Part shown: positions 55,754 to 64,000 of the stretch, one piece after another
Layout: each line of letters begins with the position of its first letter
Numbering within the stretch: the stretch's first letter is position 1
Source of the DNA: Lineus longissimus
Taxonomy: Eukaryota; Nemertea; Pilidiophora; Heteronemertea; Lineidae
Length of the DNA stretch: 64,000 nucleotides
Reading direction: 5' to 3'
Assembly: GCF_910592395.1 (NCBI RefSeq)
Contig: NC_088313.1
Location: 4,588,501-4,652,500 of the forward strand
Program-made: the position numbers and the translations under genes
The notes under the pieces: model-generated
The model's database searches: none
What the model saw: the letters and a program-made list of their open reading frames with translations, nothing else
Told to the model about the DNA's origin: nothing

Positions 55754-58700
55754 AGCGCCATTTTGAAAAACAAAAAAAATTGTTTGTAGGTATACAATAG
55801 TTACTCTCGTTATTTCTCATCATTATACTCCCGCACACGCGTGTATCTTAAGAGCCCCTCCTAAGAAGGGGGGCTTAATAATAGATTGACGTGGTAACTT
55901 TGGATGTTCGTATCAACGTATGGCACTTGTATTTTTATATCAGTGTATAGTAAGCCGGCTTACGAATAAAACTTGTCTTAGTTTGTTGTATAAAATATGG
56001 CTGACCGGAAGTTGAAAGACTGATCATAAACATGGCGGTCAATACGATTATTATTATTATGGCATGTATGGTGGCGAAAGTCAGGTGAGCAAAATCGGCC
56101 AAATTCGAACTCACCGACACCGGAACGTTAACACAGCCCTATAGTGGTTCGCCTGGCTTTATGCCGGCCTTCCGAACTTCCCGGCTGCGCTGGGGCGTCA
56201 AAACTGTTATTTTCTTCAAGAGCGGTTCCACTCGATGTTCATCCTCGTAGATCTCTGGTAAGAAGGGCCGTGTTGGTGCTTCTCGCCGAAAAAAGACCCT
56301 ACTTGATATGATCGAACTTCGTTATTCAGCGTAGATCGCCACGCCACCGCCTCGTCTACGACGTGTCTCATAAGAAAGGCCCGAACGGGAAAAATGGCGG
56401 ACTACTTATCGCCAAAACATTCTCCCCCGTGACCGAACTATCGTTCACAAGTCTACACGGCTGTCTATACTCCTCTACTCCACTGGGTTGATACCAAGCG
56501 GTACCAACTTCGTGATGGGACGGGTGTAAATATTTCCTTGTACCTTCACCTTCACTTTTCGGACATGGCCGTGCTGACCCGGAAGATCAGTCTCCCGGCT
56601 GTTTTCTTTAGACTTCGGGCTCTCTCAAAGCCTTTGTAACAGGATGATCAGTCTCCAATCCGGTCATTTATCTATACTTACCCTAATTTATTTCATACCT
56701 TCTAAGTTTTATGGCCAGCTGTCTGTGACTTGTGTGATGTCTCATAAAGTAATCGTCTTTCCTCTTCTGGAGTTATATCGCAGCCGATGCACCAAAGCGG
56801 CGCAAGTTAGCTGTGCATATCGTCAGCCCCAACTAACGACTCTGAGGCAGCAAAGACCGAGAATGACGAGGAGTTTAAAAAAATGTCCTAGGATAGAATG
56901 CCCGGGAAACAAAGGCTTCTATTATGCGCTTCAATCTCTGAGCTATTGAATCAGGGTCTCTATGGAACAATATTACAGAATACAATAGGGCCGGACACTT
57001 TTTCTAGGGGAGCATTTGTTACTGTTACCACGGCAATAATCTTTACCCTGTACCAACACAAAGGAGGTAAGAATAGCACTTAGCCAGTGCTTTGTATGGT
57101 CTATCATCGAGTTCGGACTTGCCCTCTGCCAGGTTACTGAATGGACTAATGGCGGGCCATTATGAGATGTATGAGAAAACGATTTATTGAATATAATATT
57201 TCAGAAAAGTGCAATGTGCAAAAAAATTTCTTTGGAGTACTGGGCAATATAAATGGTGCCATTTACAGCCTGCGATCTTATTTCAAGATCCAGTGATTCT
57301 ACATTGTTTTATTTGCGTTTTCATGAGATGTGTCAGAATTTGAGATACGCGACCAAGTTTACTGCCTGTGCACATGTGAGAGTATATCTTTCCGCCCCTG
57401 AAAAACCTAGAAATCGATGTGAGTTCCTATACTATATTATATATATATATATTATATATTATATTCGATCCAAGAATGACCTAAATTCTGTGAGTTGATA
57501 TTATTCAAAATGAAAAAGTCCAAAGTAATGTTTGCAAATCAAATAACTAACATTCCTGGCGGTATCTTGGCTCGGCGGGCTTTTTCCATCCAATTAGCGA
57601 TTGTTTTCGTTCAACTTCGGATTGCCGCAGCATTCACCGATTTCCTACTCCATGAGGTATCTTTCGAGTTCTTCCTTTATCAGAGATAGATACTTTTCGG
57701 CCAGTTCATCTGACACAAACATCTTACTGTATGAGAGTTCCCAGTGAAACAGAGACGAAGAATTGAGACGATGAATGTCGTGAATAAACATAGTGGATCC
57801 CGTGGTACCAGTTATCAACTCTACCTCGTCTAAACTAACTTTTCCTTTTCCGGGAGAATTTGGCATTTTCCCGAAATTTGATATGTAGAACAGGTCCTGT
57901 GCTGGGTAACCAACGTCACGGTAATGCGCTTGCCGGTCCGACATAAATTTATTATAGAACTCGTTGTTTTCTTTTATACTCCCCAGAATTGTTTCGGGAT
58001 CGACTGTAAGTTCCCGGGTTTCTTTCTGGATGGAGGCTGCGAGCTTCCAGAGAGCCTCTTTACTATTACAACTCGCCATTTTTGCCGGAATTATTATGTT
58101 GTTAGTGAACTCAGCTACCCAGACACCGCAGTGGGACTCCGGGAGTTTAGGTTTCGCATAAGGCCGCATGTCTGCCGCGTAGGGGGATTGCAGAGACCAC
58201 CCCTGGTCAGAGAGGAGCCCTAAATCAATTTGCAACCTGTACAATGCCATTGCATGTGCAGCAACGCATACACTGTTCAATGAAACATTATGTTGGGCCA
58301 CCTCGTGCAGAAGTTGTGAATTCTGCTCCTTGTCCAAAACGAAACCTGTTATTCCCGAACAGGGTTGTGGGTGACTCGGCTTATGCATCTCAAGAAGTTT
58401 AATCATAAGATCTTTGTTAGTATTCCAGTCGCTAGGCTTTAGATTGTTAGAACTGCTATCTGGATACTGATCTAAAATGTCTTCACGAACAGGAAGCATA
58501 GGCAGACTTTCTATGTTATCATCTCCGTCTTGAAGCAAGGCCTTTTCTAGAAAGTAAGCTAGATCAGCGAGCACATTCGCTTTCAGTGTCTTTCCGTCAA
58601 ACGCGCATGTTTGAATACTGATAATGACCGGATAGAGAAATCCCCGGTCAGAAGTTTCAGGCGTAAGGAGTTTAGCTCGCATAAGCAGCTGCCCGTACGT

Positions 58701-59290
58701 AAATCTGTTTTGTTCCGCTCTTGCTATAACGGCTCTCCGATCCGAGGTCTGGAGAATCTCATAGTTAGGTGCATCGGCAACTTCGGTTAAATAGTTCTCA
58801 CCATCCTTCAAGGTGACAACCAGGCGCAAGGCTGCGTGTCGTTTCTGTAAGTTCTCAAACGCTTTCCTTATCTGTTCCGGCGTCAACTCCATCTCCGATC
58901 TAAAGACGGCACAACAACTGAAAGTGGACCATCCGTTCTCGCGTCCAGTTTCAAAAAGGTAATTTTCGTAATTCCCGAGTTTCCGCACGATTTTTGGTTC
59001 CAGCCTGTTGTTACGTCGGTTGTTATTGGCTACGGAATTCGCTAATAGACGAGCGGGAACGGCTTGAGGTCTACGAGTTATATGCTGTCTCATGTTAACC
59101 TGAAACCCTAGCGGAGCCCATCTTGTGAAAGAGGTGGACGTCTTTGCTATCTTGGACATTAAACGAAACATTGCGGCAGTGTCCTGAAAAGAAAATATAA
59201 CAAAATACAAGCCGATCGACGTCAGGTTCACAATGGGATTGGTTTTTAGGCCACAGGCCACTGAAACTCGGCCTGAGTCAAGACAAAAGG
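55754..59290. repeat. Segmental duplication block B
   Basis: Begins with ~120 bases of the right end of unit R exactly as block A does, then follows block A to beyond the acyltransferase-like gene. The match ends near 59290 (AAAGGACAACAA), where block B carries the hairpin end GAGGCCCAAGGGCCTGG. Confidence 0.9.
57645..59171 (-). CDS. Condensation/alcohol-acetyltransferase-fold protein, copy B
   Basis: 508 residues starting MFRLMSK, same length and layout as copy A, including the 3' splice site just upstream (TTTTCTTTTCAG at about 59184), the presequence-like N-terminus, LQKRHAALR, QTCAFDG (187-193), DMRPY and YISNFG. It again lacks both histidines of HHxxxDG. By eye 42 residues differ from copy A, all before about residue 437. 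Upstream, beyond the duplicated block, lies a CRE-rich stretch (59464-59557). A likely poly(A) signal on the minus strand is at 57308-57313. Both copies are open, so both may be expressed. Confidence 0.75.
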   Translation of the reverse strand: MFRLMSKIAKTSTSFTRWAPLGFQVNMRQHITRRPQAVPARLLANSVANNNRRNNRLEPKIVRKLGNYENYLFETGRENGWSTFSCCAVFRSEMELTPEQIRKAFENLQKRHAALRLVVTLKDGENYLTEVADAPNYEILQTSDRRAVIARAEQNRFTYGQLLMRAKLLTPETSDRGFLYPVIISIQTCAFDGKTLKANVLADLAYFLEKALLQDGDDNIESLPMLPVREDILDQYPDSSSNNLKPSDWNTNKDLMIKLLEMHKPSHPQPCSGITGFVLDKEQNSQLLHEVAQHNVSLNSVCVAAHAMALYRLQIDLGLLSDQGWSLQSPYAADMRPYAKPKLPESHCGVWVAEFTNNIIIPAKMASCNSKEALWKLAASIQKETRELTVDPETILGSIKENNEFYNKFMSDRQAHYRDVGYPAQDLFYISNFGKMPNSPGKGKVSLDEVELITGTTGSTMFIHDIHRLNSSSLFHWELSYSKMFVSDELAEKYLSLIKEELERYLME

Positions 59291-59463
59291 ACAACAAGAG
59301 GCCCAAGGGCCTGGCGCTCAGCTGAAATGGATAGGTGAAGGCAAGGGCCAAGTGTGTGTCGGTACCGTTATTATGAGGCAACGTGAAGCTATAACGTCTA
59401 GCACGCAGAAGTGCTGATGCAAAAGACCTTCTTGCTATATCAGTGCATGCTGAAGTACTGAGT

Positions 59464-59557
59464 TGACGTCACCCTGGTATTATGACGTAAAGTCATTTCT
59501 ATTGCCGTTGCAGTAGTGGGGTGTGTGATGACGTCAAGGAGTTGTGTGGTGACGTCA
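59464..59557 (-). promoter_or_regulatory. CRE cluster upstream of copy B
   Basis: Three perfect TGACGTCA palindromes (59464-59471, 59529-59536, 59550-59557) and one TGACGTAA (59483-59490) within 94 bases, about 300-400 bases upstream of the copy B ATG. TGACGTCA binds CREB/ATF factors. Copy A has nothing like it, as its upstream DNA is unrelated. Confidence 0.55.
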
Positions 59558-61896
59558 AAGAGTGGAGTCCTTGTCTTCATGCAGCGTAGGTGGAACTAAT
59601 AACATGCACATGGACACAAGGTACATAATTATTACAGTGTATTTTGTGAGGTGGGGCCTGGTGCTTTACAATGGTCAAATGAACCGACTGTTGTCTGGAC
59701 ATTTATGAAGTGGATGCAGCCAAATGTTTGGGACGGTCTTTTTTGTATGTGAAGAAAAGAAGATAAAGAGTTGGTTAACAAAATGAACTTTATTGGTACG
59801 GCAGATATTTGATGCCTTTCGGCAGATATTTGAAGCGCCTTGCGGCAGATATTTGATAACGCTCTCCGGGAATGGAAAGCAGTAAAACGAGTAAGCACAC
59901 CTTACTCTGAATGTGGGAACAGCAAGTGCTTTCCTGGACTTGAAATGTGCCAACGACTCCTCTTGCAATAACCAACAACAGTTGATCTGTAAAAAAGAGA
60001 AGAGAAATTAACACTGACTGAATAAAAAAGGGTGACATAGACGGGGAAATGTACACCACCGGATACAGTCTGTGCTTGATCAGGCATCGGTCAGATGATA
60101 TCCTGAACAGGGCATCTATGGAAGCAAATCCAGAAAGAGACTTAACCTTCGAAGGGCACACTTATTACTCAGTGAAAAGTCATCCTGTGGGCTGTTTTCC
60201 AATTCAAAATAAAAGTGTAACCTCTTTAAATTAGTCTCACAGACTGAACCATAACACTCAACAGCCAACCGTGCCCACATGATGTGAGCCGAGAGCTGGG
60301 CTTAAAGATGAGCGAGTGGTGTACTACATTTTGAAAATTGTCTATCGTCTACGACATGTGACAGAACAGGATCTAGTGGACTTAATGATGAGGTACTATC
60401 AAATAAGGTGTCCATCAAATGAATCATGAGGGCCTGTTGAGTTATACTCTAAGCCTGTCCTATAGGGCTTGGCTATGGTTTTTGTCTTTTTTACAGCTAC
60501 AGTACAGCCATGCACAGCGCAGTGTACAGACAGTACAGGATTGCAAACCAAAAACATGAGCATTGCTGCGTAACGAAACTGCAGTGGGATTCATACTACG
60601 ATGTCATAATGTGACTTTCAAAATAATTGTAAACAAACGTAAATGGCGAAATTTGTTGCAAAATTGCCAGGACCGTAGCCAAAATGGCCGACGGCGAATT
60701 CTCCGGTCGCTAGCGCAGTCCATAAACAAGCATCAATTTTACCAACTTTGGGCGCAAGCTTGGTCATCAAAGTTACAGAACTGTTAGAAATACATCCAAA
60801 CAACATATATATACAGTTAAAAGTGCATAAAAATCCCGTTTCAACCTCCGGGCGCTACCTTTTTTTCTCCGCCAGACGCCGGGCCCTACCGGTCGTTATT
60901 TAGTGCGACCGCCACCAGAGTGTTTATCACGATCTTTCGCCGTTTTAATTGCGCGTTTTAGGCAGATTAATCAATTATTACATGCATGCATTATATATCA
61001 CCGAAATGATAATTGCGTAGGCTATTTGAAACTAAGTTCAGATATTATTTTTGATCTTTGAATTGAATTTAGGCGAGTGATTTTTGACACCCGGTCGACA
61101 TATCAGGACTTGCAAAATTCACGCGAGATCGCTTGCTTCATCGGCACGTTTGAAAACCGAATTTCACAAATTCTACAAATATTTATCACATACCATATGT
61201 ATCACCACAAAGGTAACTCTCTAGACTATTTGAAACCAAGTTCAGATACTTATTTTCACAAAAATTCGAAGCTATGCAAGCGATTTTTCAGCAGACTTCC
61301 CTCGCTTGAGTTTCGGAAGAATGTTCCATATCGCGCTAAGCTGACGACTGCTGACCATGACAGGCGTGCATTGGACTGGTACAGGTTGGAACTGAACATT
61401 GAATATGCTGGTGGTGACGCTTTCTGATGAGAAGTTGGTCGTGACTGATGCAGTATCCTTGGACTTGTCCACAGCATCGTTCAATCATTGCTCTCTGAGC
61501 TGCCTTGATTCTGTACTTACCCAAATACTAAGACCAAATGCCTCTTGACTGTGCTTTAAGAGAGACTGGCGCCATGCCTAGAGATATGACTGACCCCTAT
61601 TGGCAAATTTGTATGACTTTATCTTGCCTACCTCGCTGCTGCCTATAGTCTCCCTTTAACTGCGGAACACTTCAAAGTCGATAAAATGCCATGTTCCACC
61701 TTTTAATGTGTTCAGACCGCCATTTTCAAAATAATCAAGTCAGGACACTGCCTTCTAGTCTCATAATAAATTTTGCTTTCCTCAATGATAACATTTCTTC
61801 TTCTTCAATGCTTTCATCATTCCAAACTTCTCCTCCTCTGACTTTTACAGGGGTACAGTCATGGCAATCAAAACCCAAATACTGAGACCAAATGCC
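59558..61896. other. Spacer with short repeats
   Basis: 2.3 kb without a recognised gene. GGCAGATATTTGA occurs three times (59800, 59821, 59844). A ~35-base block (CTATTTGAAACTAAGTTCAG) repeats at 61021 and 61225. A ~60-base block (CCAAATGCCTCTTGACTGTG ... GGCGCCATGCCTAG) at 61530-61580 recurs at 61888-61936. The 116-codon frame at 61077-61427 is not recognised. Confidence 0.45.
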
Positions 61897-61958
61897 TGTT
61901 GACTGTGCTTTAAGAGAGACTGGCGCCATGCCTAGTCTCTCTTAAAGCACAGTCAACA
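61897..61958. repeat. Perfect hairpin, 25-bp stem and 12-nt loop
   Basis: TGTTGACTGTGCTTTAAGAG... (61897-61921) pairs perfectly with 61934-61958 around the loop GGCGCCATGCCT. The left arm and loop are the second copy of the ~60-base block at 61530-61580, and the right arm adds its inverse. It could be a MITE remnant or a small-RNA precursor. Confidence 0.85.
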
Positions 61959-63562
61959 GACACCAACCCCCTCAGACTCAGAAACCACAAACGCCCAACC
62001 CTTCCTGCTACCTTAATACTTCTGGATTACCATTGTCTAAAATAACCATTGTCTAGATTATCGTTAATATACAAACTTCACACCTGCTACGTCTAATCGT
62101 TGATGTCCGTAATGTAGAGGCGTCCTTAATAGGGAGGTTATGCCATTATTGTCCAAAACGTGGATTCATGTGTATGAACACGGGGTCGTGAAGCCTACGT
62201 ATTACACATTCCATTTTAATTTTGATTATCTATTTCAAATAATTTGGTGCCATTTATATGCGAACTTGAAATTACTTTATCGTAATACCTTATGGCATTT
62301 CTGGTGGCGGTCATATTAATTAGCCAACAATGATATATGCAGGTTGTGTTCGTACGCTACATACTCATAGACAGCGTACATCTTTAATTAGTTGTAGTTA
62401 ACACTACACATCAAGCTTTATTCTTTGCAATTAGAGCACAAGGGGACAAACCACTCAATGAGCTGCAATTAATGTTAGAATATACAGTAGCTTGGCAATG
62501 TGATGCACAGTGAAGATAATTAATCGAAACATTCGGTTTTAATGAGGAGAGCAACGGACATCCAGTTCACTCCATCCTGTAATTAACTGAACACAGTGTC
62601 TAATTATGTTCATCAAATACGCAAACTTCACACTGTAAGGTCTAATCGACTAATGATTTCCATCTGCTGCGAGACTCGCTGCACCTTTGCAGATATGGTA
62701 GCCTTCTACCGAAGCAGCCCGTTACCAAATGACGACCATCACTCGTCAAATTTCATCGCCTCATGGCCAGCCACGAATGACTTCCATGTGATGCGAAACT
62801 CGCTACAACACCAAAGCACAGTGTAGCGCCTGTAAAGTGTACAGGAAGGTATACACAAATACGGCGATACTTACTAACAGCTCTGCACAAGCTCTGCACA
62901 CCTCGGCGAACACACAATGAATGAAAAATGATCACTCGCTCGAGGGGTTTAAATACACTCAGGGTGTGGCAAAGTACATGTCATGCCAGCAGTGCTACAG
63001 AGTGAGCTAAACTGAACAGTTCGGAAAGATTGCGTCTAGGTAATAATTTTGACCAATGGAAATAAATTAGGTTCGCTTTTCGTCACACTTGAATACCCTC
63101 GATAAAACTGTCTGAGGCCGACAATTCTATTGAAATTCCCGATTGTTGGGATATACGTATCATAATTGGCATTATCATATAGCTCAATAAAAATGCTTTG
63201 CTTGATGAAGCCAGTTTTGCGAATAACGTTCTTTAAGACGAGTATGAAGGACAAATGCAACCAAAAAAACTTATCAAAGTGATTTTTGTCCGTCGTTGCT
63301 TGAAAGTTTGGTCCCTGCCAACGTACTGCCGAAGGTCTCTTGGAGTTTTCCTGGTTGCCTCCTAAAATTGCAGTGGTTGGGTGCAAATTTGCAGTCATAC
63401 AGATGTGTTCTGTCTCTGTCCTAGGTGGTTTTCTTTCCGTTATCATTACATGAGAGGGGTTGCACAGCGCCTCAGCTCCCATTCCGACTCCTAGTTCAAG
63501 TGGGAGTGGTTAAAGGTAGTCGAAGAGCAGATTGCACTCTTCCCCATGAGAAGCGGTTTGGA
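61959..63562. other. Spacer with repeat remnants
   Basis: 62029-62063 carries TACCATTGTCTA repeats like the MULE TIRs. 62118-62395 matches 37215-37490. 63350-63560 matches parts of 43250-43980. The 148-codon minus-strand frame at 63036-63482 overlaps that repeat and shows no family motif. Confidence 0.5.
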
Positions 63563-64000
63563 AGTTGAGTTGAAGCTAAATATTTTTTTTCCCCAAATTA
63601 TAGAACATGAATGGATTTCATTTTAAATTTCTTCAGTGCTCCTTTTAGGATTTTGGAGCTTCGCCGCGGTTACCAGGAGCTTGTATCTGCTGCAATACCG
63701 ATGTACCCATGACAACATGAAGATTCTGATTTGAAAGTGACCGCCGAGTGGTTAAATCATAATCACTCGTCACGTTGTCACAGCTATGTCGCAGGTCGTC
63801 GTAATTAAAATTGGCCGGTCGTTTGCGGACGACATTTGCCTCTCCGACTTGCAAATGCTTTTGGAACACTCCTCTACCAACAGCAGATACAGCAGATACA
63901 ATGTACAAGAAACTTAACATGTCAATATGTATAGAGAACATACCAAAAAAAACACATTTGTGTTATATGTTCATATATGTAATCCACATTTACAAACCTC
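63563..64000 (+). repeat. Dispersed repeat, copy 2 (runs off the window)
   Basis: Closely matches 49545-49955, with a duplicated CAGATACAG and a short insertion (ACAAGAAACTTAAC) near 63890-63920. Confidence 0.85.

Noticed and set aside
61077-61427. 116-codon plus-strand ORF as a gene
   Set aside because: No recognisable motif, no splice or promoter evidence, and it overlaps a short direct repeat (61021/61225).
63036-63482. 148-codon minus-strand ORF as a gene
   Set aside because: Its first part is a dispersed repeat also found at 43250-43980; no family motif.

Overview
The window is eukaryotic, non-coding-rich DNA, most likely from a marine invertebrate. The reasons are polypyrimidine 3' splice sites, CRE palindromes, microsatellites, a tRNA-derived SINE and animal-type transposons (THAP/TTAA, pogo-like, Mag-like Ty3). 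I cannot name the species. No bacterial operons, rRNA or CRISPR arrays are present. Few host genes are visible; most of the sequence is nested mobile DNA.

1-30.9 kb is a nest of elements built on a ~1 kb repeat ('unit R') lying head to tail. Into it have gone: a 1.14-kb TIR element with a TAA duplication (1186-2327); a THAP-bearing, Kolobok-like transposon with TTAA duplications (3203-18127), itself split by a complete 13.7-kb LTR retroelement (3537-17219); a stack of ~300-bp repeats and a hairpin-ended element (18.5-22.1 kb); and a Mag-like Ty3/gypsy element with ~115-bp LTRs (23304-29902), itself split by a second, inverted Kolobok-like copy (26096-27484).

The 13.7-kb element is the most notable object. 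Its two 675-bp LTRs look identical and are flanked by CAAG duplications. On the minus strand it carries an atypical Gag-position ORF, a Pol with all catalytic motifs and a C-terminal chromodomain, an Env with furin site and fusion peptide like baculovirus F/errantivirus proteins, and a fourth ORF with a RING-H2 finger whose ATG directly follows a strong 3' splice site. It looks like an intact, recently inserted env-bearing retroelement with an accessory gene.

30.8-34.35 kb and 53.9-59.3 kb are parts of one duplicated segment. It carries a 508-residue gene of the condensation/alcohol-acetyltransferase fold: two full copies and one 3' remnant. Both copies have lost the HHxxxDG histidines. The copies differ at about 42 residues, although their last 71 residues and ~1.8 kb of downstream non-coding DNA are almost identical.

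34.4-53 kb and 59.3-64 kb are spacer with remnants: a MULE fragment between tandem-repeat TIRs holding a LINE 3' end, pogo-like MITEs, a SINE, a (CCGT)n tract, a 21-22-bp minisatellite, hairpin MITEs, an inverted copy of unit R, and a perfect 25-bp-stem hairpin.
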